In this document: positions 9,162 through 18,050 of the stretch, piece by piece
Layout of the letters: each line of letters starts with the position of its first letter
How positions within the stretch are numbered: position 1 is the first letter of the stretch
Origin: Chloroflexaceae bacterium
GTDB taxonomy: Bacteria; Chloroflexota; Chloroflexia; Chloroflexales; Chloroflexaceae
DNA length: 64,000 bases
Assembly: GCA_028282325.1 (NCBI GenBank)
Contig: JANQID010000051.1
Coordinates: 1 to 64,000, forward strand
Reading direction: 5' to 3'
Notes under the pieces: model-generated
Told to the model about the DNA's origin: nothing
What the model saw: only the letters and a program-made list of their open reading frames with translations
Databases searched by the model: none
Made by a program: the position numbers and the translations under genes

Positions 9162-10427
9162 CTATGATCTAGCTTCGCGGCTAAGATACAGCGACAAGAG
9201 CCGATTGTCGCCGCTATGAGCAGCTTGCGCAGGCAGTTCAGCCGGCTGCGCTTCAGATGCAGATGGCAGGGATTGTTGCTGTGAATTCTGCATATGTCGT
9301 TGGATCGCTTGTTCCGAGAAGCCAGTGGCAATGAGCGTAACTTTCACCTGATTCGGCGGCATATTCCGATCAAGCACGGCGCCGAAGATGATGTTCGCCT
9401 CAGAGTCAACCGCCTGGGCAATGATGTTGGCAGCCTCTTGCACCTCCAATAAGCCCAGATCTTCACCGGCGCTGACGTTGAAGATGACGCCGCGCGCGCC
9501 ATCAATGTTCGTCTCCAGCAAAGGGCTTTTGATGGCGCGTTTCACGGCTTCGACTGTACGATTGCTCCCACGCCCAATGCCCACGGACATCACGGCTGTG
9601 CCGGCCTGGCGCATAATCGTGCGCACATCGCCAAAGTCCACATTGATTAGACCATGCTGCACGAGCAAGTCAGAAAGCGCCTGCACGCCCTGGCGAAGCA
9701 CGCCATCGGCAATCATAAATGCCTGCGGGAATGTGGTCTCACGCGCAGCGACCTGGAGGAGCCGATCATTCGGAATAATGATCAGGGTGTCCACGACGGT
9801 ACGCAGTTGTGCGATCCCCTGATCGGCGACGCGCTGGCGGCGGCGTCCTTCAAAGCTAAACGGACGCGTGACCACTGCTACCGTGAGCGCGCCCTGCTCA
9901 CGGGCAAGCGCCGCGATGATAGGCGCGGCGCCGGTGCCGGTACCGCCACCCATTCCCACGGCGAGGCACACCATATCCACGCCGGCGAATTGCTCGTAGA
10001 GTGCTGCGCGGTTCTCTTCCGCCGCACATTGCCCAACGACCGGATCGCCGCCGCTGCCCAGGCCGCCGGTCAGTAGTGTGCCGATCTCGATCTGCACCGG
10101 CGCACGCGATCCACGAAGTGCTTGCATATCCGTGTTGACCGCGACAAACTCGACGTCCTGAATATCTGCGGCAATCATACGATCGACAGCGTTGCATCCT
10201 CCGCCGCCAACCCCTACCACCATAATGCGCGTATACGGATTGCTGCCAACGAAATCTTCCGGCGGCGGCAGACATTGCGAACGCATACCGTCGCGCGTCG
10301 TCGCGCCTGGCAGGTTCTCGGCCTGGCGCGAATCTCCGGTCGGTCGGTCATGGTTCATTCCCCTGGCTGTGGATAGAGAGGCAGGTTTTATCTGCCGCTC
10401 TGTACGGCGTTGTCTTCTGGATTTCAT
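9162..10427 (-). CDS. ftsZ: FtsZ, tubulin-like division GTPase
   Basis: The protein of 421 residues has the full FtsZ GTPase core: VVGVGGGGCNAVDRM, the tubulin signature GGGTGTG (residues 160-166), PFSFEGRRR, IPNDRLL and the catalytic T7 loop NVDFGDVRTIM. FtsZ polymerises into the division ring at midcell. The start is the ATG at 10427, which overlaps the stop of the amidase gene and has AGGAGG ten bases upstream, giving a basic, disordered leader of about 65 residues. The C-terminus is Gln/Ser/Ala-rich and ends LLSLYLSREARS rather than the usual IPAFLRR-like tail that binds FtsA and ZipA. The enzyme looks active. Tight coupling to an amidase, CHAT and NACHT genes is unusual. Confidence 0.93.
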   Translation of the reverse strand: MKSRRQRRTERQIKPASLSTARGMNHDRPTGDSRQAENLPGATTRDGMRSQCLPPPEDFVGSNPYTRIMVVGVGGGGCNAVDRMIAADIQDVEFVAVNTDMQALRGSRAPVQIEIGTLLTGGLGSGGDPVVGQCAAEENRAALYEQFAGVDMVCLAVGMGGGTGTGAAPIIAALAREQGALTVAVVTRPFSFEGRRRQRVADQGIAQLRTVVDTLIIIPNDRLLQVAARETTFPQAFMIADGVLRQGVQALSDLLVQHGLINVDFGDVRTIMRQAGTAVMSVGIGRGSNRTVEAVKRAIKSPLLETNIDGARGVIFNVSAGEDLGLLEVQEAANIIAQAVDSEANIIFGAVLDRNMPPNQVKVTLIATGFSEQAIQRHMQNSQQQSLPSASEAQPAELPAQAAHSGDNRLLSLYLSREARS

Positions 10428-12439
10428 CGCTGGATGACCTCCTGGGATATAAATGCCGGCTGGGCAAGGAAGATCCGGCCTGAACTGATGCGCCAACGCT
10501 GAGCTAACATTTTAAGCAGCCAGGCTAGCGTCTGAACCTGTTCGATATTCTGTCGATCGACGCCTTCTTCGACCGCAATCAATAACGATCCGTGGGGTAT
10601 ATTCGCCGACTGAGAAGCGCCAATTTCCTGAGCAAGCGTCACTGGCGCCGTTTCCGGCAGCAACTGAAAAATGCCGCCCGCCAGATCAACATAGTAATGC
10701 CATGCCGGCGTCGAATGATTAGCGTTGTTCGCCGACAGGGCGCTAAGCGAGCCGCCGACGGGTTGGAGCACGATGCGTTCAGCGTCCAGGTCGAGAGCGA
10801 GCGCGTCAATCTCGGTATGCGCGCTGAGATCGCAGAGTGCCGGGACCATGGCCGGTGCGCCAATCAAGACAACGCTGTCGGAGCTGGGATGGCGCGATGC
10901 ATCCGGGCTACCCGTCCCGTCCGCTGAAGCCGCGATTGATGGTTGATCGCCGCCCAGCAGGAGCGGCTGCGCACCTACATCGGCGAGCAACTCGGACAAA
11001 CGCTCGATGCGATTCGGCGCTTGTAGCGGCTGCCCGGTCTGCCATCCGGCAGGCGCGCGACAATAGGCGACATCACGCGCGAACGACATCATCACAATGC
11101 GCTGATCGCCAATGTTCGCCGTTTCGGCAGGACCAAGCGGCGCACCCAGTTCGCGCGCAAGCTGACAGAAAAGCGCCTCAGGATCAAACATCTGGCGCGC
11201 ACGGCGTTGGTAGAGCGCATCGAGAAGCATCTCGCGCAACTCGCGTGCGCTAGTCGCGTTCAGTTCGTACGCTGCTGCGGCATCCCCGTTGGCTGAGGAT
11301 TGCACCTGTTCTTCAAGGTCGCTCAGACGGATAATGGTGCGCCATTGCCCAACCGGCGAGCACAACGTATCGAATGCAAAGTGCTGGCATGCATACTGCT
11401 GACCGTCGCTGGTTGTTGCAGACAAGCGATAGTTTGGACTGATCGGAACGCCGAGTTCGTCCATATGTTGCAGGTAGTACTGGTGAAATGCCCAGTCCGG
11501 GCGGAATCCGTTCACTGGATCAGCGGTGCGAAACAGCATCTCTAGCAGCCCATCACGCAATACGCCGTCCGGGGTTGCACTCAACCGTTGGATATGTTCG
11601 AGCGCCGCAATGCCATCATCCAACCGCTCGAAATCAATGTACAGCAGATCGCCAGCGTAGGCTTCCACCACAAACGGCGGATGGTGCGCGATTGTCACTG
11701 CACGATCCTGGTCATTCTGCGACTCAGCACGCGAAGAAGCGCGGTGCGATCCATACCGCGTATGAACTTGATGGCCGGTGATTGCAGCGACGGGCATACC
11801 TAGTCGCTGGTCGGCGGCGGCGACGCCCAATAGCCAGCCTTCCGGCGCAGCCCCGCCGGCGACGCGGTAGGCAAATTCAACCAGCACACGGCGCAGGTGC
11901 TCGGCATCGATCGTGTCGGCAGGCGGCGGATCGTCAGGCCGGGTCGCGGCGGCATAAACATCGGCGGTAAAGCGCTCCCAGGGAAAACCGGCCGGATCGG
12001 TTTTGCGACGCGGGGCGATATCAAGATGGCGCACGAGCTGATTACGCGGGATCGCATACTCCGAGACAAGCCGCTTCGTCAACCAGACTGCGGCATCATA
12101 TTGCGCTTGTGGATACGGGTCGCGACCATTGTTCAGATTTTCCAGCTCGATACCGACCGAAATTGCATTGCAGCCATTGATGCGCTCGCCATCGACAACC
12201 CAGGAGCTTACACCGGCATGCCAGGCGATGTGTTTGTCATCAACAAACTGCGTGATCGTACCCTTTTTATCAATGTAATAATGTACGGATATTGGACGAC
12301 GCTCATCACCGCCTTGCCGCAGCCAGTGAAAATCACCCGGCGCTCGTCCGGCGGTTGCGTGCAGAACGACCATCCGAATCTGGCGTTCATCAACCGTTTG
12401 ATAATGCTTACGGGTCATAGATATGTGTTTGATCTCCAC
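10424..12439 (-). CDS. Two-domain N-acetylmuramoyl-L-alanine amidase (PGRP/AmpD type), second domain degenerate
   Basis: Residues 18-160 form an Amidase_2 domain. The zinc ligands expected from AmpD are present: H27 in VVLHATAG, H138 in VRHLDIAP and D148 in KTDPAG, with E98 in VGIELEN. Such enzymes cut the bond between muramic acid and the stem peptide. There is no signal peptide. The middle region (170-520) matches nothing I know. Residues 525-671 look like a second copy of the fold: HYYVDLAGGIFQLLPE parallels HYYIDKKGTITQFVDD, but the zinc ligands are gone. The GTG start has GGAGG upstream, 25 bases after the CHAT gene; the stop codon overlaps the ftsZ start. Confidence 0.8.
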   Translation of the reverse strand: MEIKHISMTRKHYQTVDERQIRMVVLHATAGRAPGDFHWLRQGGDERRPISVHYYIDKKGTITQFVDDKHIAWHAGVSSWVVDGERINGCNAISVGIELENLNNGRDPYPQAQYDAAVWLTKRLVSEYAIPRNQLVRHLDIAPRRKTDPAGFPWERFTADVYAAATRPDDPPPADTIDAEHLRRVLVEFAYRVAGGAAPEGWLLGVAAADQRLGMPVAAITGHQVHTRYGSHRASSRAESQNDQDRAVTIAHHPPFVVEAYAGDLLYIDFERLDDGIAALEHIQRLSATPDGVLRDGLLEMLFRTADPVNGFRPDWAFHQYYLQHMDELGVPISPNYRLSATTSDGQQYACQHFAFDTLCSPVGQWRTIIRLSDLEEQVQSSANGDAAAAYELNATSARELREMLLDALYQRRARQMFDPEALFCQLARELGAPLGPAETANIGDQRIVMMSFARDVAYCRAPAGWQTGQPLQAPNRIERLSELLADVGAQPLLLGGDQPSIAASADGTGSPDASRHPSSDSVVLIGAPAMVPALCDLSAHTEIDALALDLDAERIVLQPVGGSLSALSANNANHSTPAWHYYVDLAGGIFQLLPETAPVTLAQEIGASQSANIPHGSLLIAVEEGVDRQNIEQVQTLAWLLKMLAQRWRISSGRIFLAQPAFISQEVIQR

Positions 12440-12464
12440 AACGAGACCTCCTTAATAGTTGAAT

Positions 12465-12665
12465 TTAGGCATCCATCTGAACATCGCAGATCTCTCCGCC
12501 GTCGGACGCCTGAATCTGCTGATGCGCCGCGTCACTTGCATTGAGGGCCGCATTTGCGATACGACCATTATGCGTAGCCGTTGCCTGCTGCTCACCGGCG
12601 CCCCCATTGTGCATACGTATCGATTCAATACGACCACGAGAACGCGCTGTGATGATTTGACTGGA
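12465..12665 (-). other. Three tandem short repeats in the CHAT protein C-terminus
   Basis: The encoded repeats begin SSQIITARSRGRIESIRM, EQQATATHNGRIANAAL and HQQIQASDGGEICDVQM. Each predicts a strand-turn-strand unit with a central G-[RE]-I. The same unit, QQQIIATSGGRIAQVQQ, is in the neighbouring NACHT protein (16577-16645). Confidence 0.7.
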
Positions 12666-13916
12666 ACGAATGCGCGATGCCTGGCGCGGCGCCGCTTGCG
12701 GGCGCATATAGATCGGCTCGGTTCCCCGCGAACGCACATACACCGTGGGCACAAACCAGGACACCCGATCAGTTTCAGCAATATAGAGCGCTCGACGGGC
12801 GTTGCTCACCGCTTGCTGAACGCTCGCGCCTGTGGCAAGCTCGCGATAGAGGCTGCGACTGAAGCTGGCGGCTGCCATAGTGCGCACCGACAACTGCATG
12901 CCAACTACCAGCGGCACTCCGGCAGCGCTCAATGCCGGCCCAATGCCGGTGAGCAATGACTGATCCTGGCAACCGTCGGCGGCGGAGGGAGCGACCATTG
13001 CACCCTGGCATGCATGCAAAAACACCAGACGGGCCTGACTAAACAGGGTTGCGATCATGGCGACGTCGGTCCAGATACCCTGAGCTTTATCATCGAGTAG
13101 CAACGCTCCTTGTCCGGCGTGATAACGCCCATGCCCAAAGTAATGCACAATATCGGGCGTGGTCCAATCCGATTCAAGACGCAGCAGCGCCCGCCGCGTC
13201 GCCGGACTGACTTCCAAGATGGTCGCCTGTCCATTCTCCAACAGCGGCTTCCAGGCCGCCATTCGAGCCTCGCGTTCGATCTGACGCAGCTCCGGCGTTG
13301 TCCCGGCATGGGGGGTAATCGCCAGAATCCGCAACGGGTGGCTGGATCGATACGGAGGCGGCAATGCCTGAGCCAGATCAAGATGGCGCGTGAAGACGAT
13401 CTGACCGCCACGACTAAATAAGAGGGGTGTCGGCTCATCATCCCACAGGAGTTCCCAGGGCAACGCAGCCAGATCAATAGCATCGGCGGGAAAACACATG
13501 CTCAGCATAATCGGCTGAGCCAGCGCAACCGCATGGTCGCGCACTGTATTCAACGCCTGCTTGCCGACCGGATCAGATGTGAGCGCGCGATAGAGCGTTC
13601 GTCCAACCTGGCGCGGCGTATTGGCATGCACATGCCCCTCGGCGTTGTTCCACAACCCCAACCGTTCCAAACGCTCCTGTTCATCGAGCGTAAAAGCAAA
13701 GCGTCGGTGTTGTTCGATCGTCACCGGCGTTGGATAATACGGATCTTGCAAGACATCCAACGCCTTGAGAACCAGCGCCAGATCCGCACTATCGTAGGGA
13801 GGATTGACGATGCTCTGACGTACGCCGATGACATCCGCTTCCCAGCGCGCAATAGTTCCATCGGCAGCGTAACTGAACACGAGTTTGAGATCGATTGAAT
13901 GAGGCGTTCGAATCAT
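12465..13916 (-). CDS. CHAT-domain (caspase-like) peptidase with C-terminal repeats
   Basis: The C-terminal half of the core is a CHAT peptidase, a caspase relative. The catalytic His is H262 in VHYFGHG and the catalytic Cys is C303 in FLHACQGA (numbering from the ATG at 13916; a GTG at 13934 is a possible alternative). The N-terminal part includes ALPWELLWD, typical for CHAT proteins. After the peptidase, residues 418-483 hold three copies of a 20-residue pattern, Q-x-I-x-A-x-x-x-G-R-I-x-x-V. The NACHT protein encoded directly upstream has one copy of the same pattern. CHAT proteases are regulated executioners in several defence systems; the target here is unknown. It lies 35 bases after the NACHT gene. 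Confidence 0.85.
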   Translation of the reverse strand: MIRTPHSIDLKLVFSYAADGTIARWEADVIGVRQSIVNPPYDSADLALVLKALDVLQDPYYPTPVTIEQHRRFAFTLDEQERLERLGLWNNAEGHVHANTPRQVGRTLYRALTSDPVGKQALNTVRDHAVALAQPIMLSMCFPADAIDLAALPWELLWDDEPTPLLFSRGGQIVFTRHLDLAQALPPPYRSSHPLRILAITPHAGTTPELRQIEREARMAAWKPLLENGQATILEVSPATRRALLRLESDWTTPDIVHYFGHGRYHAGQGALLLDDKAQGIWTDVAMIATLFSQARLVFLHACQGAMVAPSAADGCQDQSLLTGIGPALSAAGVPLVVGMQLSVRTMAAASFSRSLYRELATGASVQQAVSNARRALYIAETDRVSWFVPTVYVRSRGTEPIYMRPQAAPRQASRIRSSQIITARSRGRIESIRMHNGGAGEQQATATHNGRIANAALNASDAAHQQIQASDGGEICDVQMDA

Positions 13917-13951
13917 CGTCGTATCCCTGTTCACTAGTATTTATTGCATAG

Positions 13952-16900
13952 TTAAGGCTTACGAACGCGTACGACGCGGAAGCCAAGCAGGTTATAGCGG
14001 TATCCTGGGTTGAACCAGTATCGTGCGCTGCACTCGAGGTAATCGGCTTTCCAGTTGAATGCCCCGCCACGAATGATCGGGCGGTCGTGCGGAGAGACTT
14101 CACGGCAAGGAGCCTGCTCGAACGGTTGCTCCCAGAGCGTTGCGGTCCATTCCCAGACGTTGCCCGCCAGATCGTGCGCTCCGCATACCGCCGGGCCATT
14201 TGGGAAACATCCAACCGGGGCGGGAGCGCGCAAGCCGATAGCTTCATAATTGGCCCGCTCCGAGTCGGGCGACTCATCGCCCCACGGATAGCGGCGGCGA
14301 TCTGTGTGCCGCGCCGCGCGTTCCCATTCCAGCGAGGTGGGCAATCGCAGTCTCTCGGTCGAAGAAAGCCAACCTTCACGGTGACCGATATGGGTCAACC
14401 AGTCACAATAGGCAACCGCTTCATACCACGACACGCCGACGACCGGCTGGGCCGGGCTATTAAATTGCGCAGTTTTCCACAAACCCGGCTGGTTAATCGG
14501 CCCCTCCGTCTCATCTTCAAGCGGTGAAGGCTGGCTGCCATTCTGCAAAAACGCCCAGCCGGAGGGCGTCCACCAGCGTTGCATTTCGTAACCGCCAGAA
14601 TCGACGAAGCGCCGATATTCCGCGTTGGTGACGGGATAGCGCGCGATCCAGCACATGTACGGCAATGTCACCGGTTGAAGATCGGCGCTGTGGATTGCAC
14701 CGTTGTTCCGGCCATTGTGATAATGGTTGTTCCGTGTCGGCTGATCGGCGCTATACCAGAAGTCGCCAGCTTCGAGTACACACCAGTAGGTTTCGCCAGA
14801 CACATCCTCAGCGTTGCTCTGGCCGAGAACGCGAGGATCGCCGAGCTGGCCCAACGTATGACCGCCGGCAACCCGCGTATTGAGCGGCGTCGCCGGATCG
14901 CGCAACGTGGCGATCAAGCGTACGACAACTTCCCGCCAGCCGCGCTGAGTTGCGATATTGACGCCAATATCGATCAGGCACTCGCTGGCGAGCACAACCG
15001 GACGGCCCCGTGTATCGGCAGTAGTCGGCGCAGCGAGCAAGTGCAGCAGGATGCGCTGGGCTTCGCGTTGGGGGGAAGCGGCGACCGCCAGCCGCAGCAC
15101 TTCGCGCCAGCGCGGATCAAGCACATAGGCATGCATCAATGCATCGGGATCAGGGATCGTCACCGATTCAACCAGACCGCGTGCAGCCAGATATTCTTCA
15201 AACGTCAAGTGAATAAACCCGAAACGACGATAGCCGCGTTCCTGGATCAGCCCTGTGTCGTGACGCATCAGCTCGATGAAATTGTGGGCCAGACGCCGTG
15301 CTTGCCCGCGTGACATGCCATCGGTCTGCATCAGTGTATCGGCAATATTCTTTTCCAAATCGCTTTGCTCGACTTCGCCGCCCGGCTGGGTGGCGTGAAT
15401 CCAGAGCGCAGCCGGGCCAAGCAGATTCACGACCAATCGCTCATCAATGCTCTCGTTACCGAGATACAGATTGATCTCGCGTCCGGAGAGCGAGCGGGTG
15501 CGATTCCAGGTCTCCGCCAGCGCTTCAACGCACAATCGATAGAGATCAACGCGCCGGTTGGGCAAGCGTGCGCCCTGATTGTGAATAAGCGCCAGGATGG
15601 TGAGCAAGAGCGGCTTGCGGGCCAGATCGGTAATCCCCGGATCGGCGAAGACCGCGCTGCTCAGCGAATTGGCGTGGATCTGAACACGGCGTTCGAGATC
15701 GACCTGGGCTTCCTGGCGTTCGCGCGCCGTCGGATTATTCGACAATGCCGAGGAGAACGCGCCCTCGTAAGTATGACTCCAGCGCTCAACAAAGAACCGA
15801 ATATCGTCATCGCTCAAAGGTTGGATCATCACGCGTGTGAACAATACCTCATCAAGCGGCGCATTGTCATAACCGGCGATCCGGCTGGTAGCAATAAAAC
15901 GATTGCCGAACTCATCCCATTCACGGACAAACGCCTCGATGCAATGGACAATATCCATTCGATCCATGCGCACCTCATCGAGACCGTCCAGCAATACCAG
16001 ACCGTAGCCACGCTCAAGCGCACACCGAAATAACGGAACGTAATCAGGTTGAGAGAGGCCGGTGTAATAGGCTTGCAGATAATCGAGCGGCGCAATATCC
16101 GCGTTGCCCGACCGCGACCGCGCCTCGGCGAATGCGGCTATCGGAAAAAAGATCGGCAGCCAGCTCTCGCTCAAACCCAGGCGCTCGTACATCTCTCCGT
16201 TTGCAAACGACAGCAAGATGTAGCGGATGAGGGTGCTTTTTCCTGTGCCGGGATCACCCAGCACAACGATTAAGGGAACGTCGCGAACATAGGTATGCAA
16301 CGGTGCGCTCGACGGCGGCGTCACCACATCCGACACATCCAATTCATAGCGTCCGAACCGCATCGTACGACGCTCTGGACGCCTGGGAGGCGTGGAATGC
16401 TGACAGGCCCCCGTAAGCGGCACATAGATGTCGGCGAGCGCCATACGGCTGACGTGGCGCACTTGCAAAACGCCGCGAACATCAAGCGTTCGGAAGGCAT
16501 CCAGCAGGAACGACCGATAGCGCACAAAGAGCGATGCCACATCGGGTTCAATGATCGGGGCGACGGCATAGAGATCGCCATGCACGATCGTTTGCTGCAC
16601 CTGGGCGATCCGACCGCCAGATGTCGCGATAATTTGCTGTTGCAGCGCTTTAGATTGCTCGCTCGCAGCATGATGCCGAAGCTTATCGATCAACGCGCGG
16701 GCGTCCTCATCGGGAAGCAGGTGGCGCAACCGTGGTTGCGAAACGACAGTGCGCGGCAAAAGCGTGCTCAGAAAGAGTCGCAGCGGCGGGGACACGACAT
16801 TCCAAGGAGAAATAGGCTCGGCCTGTTGGATTGCGCGGTAGCGCACGCGGTGGCGATACAGATCGAGCAGCGCCCCTGTATTGATCGCATTTCCCAGGAG

Positions 16901-17197
16901 CATCTCGCTGACGGCAAGCTGGCGAAAAGCGCGTGTGTCCGGTTGATCATCAGCCAGCAGATTCAGCGCGGCTTCAGCAGCCTGGCGATCGGGAAAATTT
17001 TTGCGCAGCATCGAAGCGGCACGATCCACAGCATCGGCAAATGCTTCGGCATAACGCGGTTCGCCCAAGCGAGCGACGCCACTGAGCGCGGCGTCGAGAT
17101 CGGCGCTCCGCGACTCATCGACTGACGCCAGACGATCGCGGAGCAGCGCAGCGGACTGAGCCAGATCATGGGCAAGGTTGCAGGCAAGATCACTCAT
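13952..17197 (-). CDS. NACHT NTPase (NLR-like) with C-terminal FGE-sulfatase domain
   Basis: The protein has 1081 residues from the ATG at 17197. Residues 1-180 are helical and unknown. Residues 186-207 carry the repeat shared with the CHAT protein. The NACHT NTPase follows: Walker A GDPGTGKS (314-321), Walker B LVLLDGLDEV (400-409), and RFIATSR after it (433-439). FIHLTFEEYLAA (660-671) is the typical end of a NACHT module, and a HEAT-like stretch follows. Residues 800-1081 are an FGE-sulfatase (formylglycine-generating enzyme-like) domain: YPVTNAEYRRF, GVSWYEAVAYCDWL, RLPTSLEWERAAR, NVWEW, IRGGAF, GFRVVR. In such fusions this domain probably senses a ligand. The start overlaps the stop of the small upstream ORF. 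A role as a defence sensor is inferred. Confidence 0.87.
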   Translation of the reverse strand: MSDLACNLAHDLAQSAALLRDRLASVDESRSADLDAALSGVARLGEPRYAEAFADAVDRAASMLRKNFPDRQAAEAALNLLADDQPDTRAFRQLAVSEMLLGNAINTGALLDLYRHRVRYRAIQQAEPISPWNVVSPPLRLFLSTLLPRTVVSQPRLRHLLPDEDARALIDKLRHHAASEQSKALQQQIIATSGGRIAQVQQTIVHGDLYAVAPIIEPDVASLFVRYRSFLLDAFRTLDVRGVLQVRHVSRMALADIYVPLTGACQHSTPPRRPERRTMRFGRYELDVSDVVTPPSSAPLHTYVRDVPLIVVLGDPGTGKSTLIRYILLSFANGEMYERLGLSESWLPIFFPIAAFAEARSRSGNADIAPLDYLQAYYTGLSQPDYVPLFRCALERGYGLVLLDGLDEVRMDRMDIVHCIEAFVREWDEFGNRFIATSRIAGYDNAPLDEVLFTRVMIQPLSDDDIRFFVERWSHTYEGAFSSALSNNPTARERQEAQVDLERRVQIHANSLSSAVFADPGITDLARKPLLLTILALIHNQGARLPNRRVDLYRLCVEALAETWNRTRSLSGREINLYLGNESIDERLVVNLLGPAALWIHATQPGGEVEQSDLEKNIADTLMQTDGMSRGQARRLAHNFIELMRHDTGLIQERGYRRFGFIHLTFEEYLAARGLVESVTIPDPDALMHAYVLDPRWREVLRLAVAASPQREAQRILLHLLAAPTTADTRGRPVVLASECLIDIGVNIATQRGWREVVVRLIATLRDPATPLNTRVAGGHTLGQLGDPRVLGQSNAEDVSGETYWCVLEAGDFWYSADQPTRNNHYHNGRNNGAIHSADLQPVTLPYMCWIARYPVTNAEYRRFVDSGGYEMQRWWTPSGWAFLQNGSQPSPLEDETEGPINQPGLWKTAQFNSPAQPVVGVSWYEAVAYCDWLTHIGHREGWLSSTERLRLPTSLEWERAARHTDRRRYPWGDESPDSERANYEAIGLRAPAPVGCFPNGPAVCGAHDLAGNVWEWTATLWEQPFEQAPCREVSPHDRPIIRGGAFNWKADYLECSARYWFNPGYRYNLLGFRVVRVRKP
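16577..16645 (-). other. Short repeat in the NACHT protein, shared with the CHAT protein
   Basis: The encoded segment ALQQQIIATSGGRIAQVQQ sits between the N-terminal helical region and the NACHT domain. It matches the CHAT C-terminal repeats at the Q, I, A, G-[RE]-I and V/I positions. Confidence 0.65.
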
Positions 17198-17457
17198 CAC
17201 AACGCCTCCTCCGCGACCGCGCATTCCTGGCTTAACAGATCACGCAGCAGTTGGGCGTCACGATCGGCGTGATCGCAAGACCGATCGACCGGAGGGCCCG
17301 ACCCGACAGCGTAAGAAGGCTGGTCGAACAACGCCTGCCGACTATCTGCGCCGAGCAGCGCTTGTAGGCGTTGCCGAGCGATATATGCACTTCCGGATCG
17401 AGCATCGCGACGAGCAGAGCGAGAGAGAGGCGAAAATTGATTGGATAAATGTCTCAT
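17197..17457 (-). CDS. Small hypothetical protein heading the NACHT operon
   Basis: An 86-residue protein is predicted from an ATG at 17457 with AGAGGA seven bases upstream. It is Arg, Ser and Ala-rich (RHLSNQFSPLSRSARRDARSG) and ends in an acidic helix. No domain is recognised. Its TGA overlaps the NACHT start (GTGATGA), which supports real translation and coupling. Confidence 0.6.
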   Translation of the reverse strand: MRHLSNQFSPLSRSARRDARSGSAYIARQRLQALLGADSRQALFDQPSYAVGSGPPVDRSCDHADRDAQLLRDLLSQECAVAEEAL

Positions 17458-18050
17458 CGTTAAGTCCTCTTTGGGTAGTTGATTGTTGCGCATACGCTCC
17501 TTAAAGCAAACACTTTCAGTACGCCTTTCAGGATGTTGTTCATGGCTGTATAGTAGATCCAGAGTGCAATTATGGGGTTGTTAATGAATACTTATTGGGT
17601 TATACTATATCACATAGTACTATCTCATGTCGAGTCATTTTTTAAGGAATCGTTAAAATCCGAAATGAAGCGCTCTACCCGACAGATCAAATCTCTATAC
17701 TTTCAGGGTTGCCAAAAGGCGCTTACTGGATTATACTATTGCTGGTAGTATCCTACTTGACCAGCTTTCGCGACAAACATCGGGCCACACTTCAAGGAAT
17801 ATGAAACAACCGCTGCCGGGGAGGTGATTGTAACAACCTAGAATCGTGAATTTCGCAACGGATTTGAAACGATCAAAGCTGTAACGATCCAGGGCCAAAT
17901 ATTCTGGCTTCAGCCGAGTTGTATTGATCGGCAACTGTGGAATTTCGTTGAGGGAGCGAAGTTTAACCGCAGAATCCAGGAGCTAGAGGGAGATGAGAGC
18001 AGGGGGCTTGACAAACAAGCTATAATGTATGTCCCGAAAGGAGCCCGTCT
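17458..18050. promoter_or_regulatory. Long AT-rich intergenic region between the divergent NACHT and membrane-protein genes
   Basis: No supported gene is present. Two similar AT-rich palindromes are seen: TACTAT-ATCAC-ATAGTA at 17603-17619 and TACTA...TAGTA at 17734-17750. On the minus strand TCGACA (17628-17633) and TATAGT (17604-17609), 18 bases apart, could form the promoter of the NACHT operon and would overlap the first palindrome. On the plus strand a TATAAT near 18022 precedes the gene at 18051. Confidence 0.4.
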
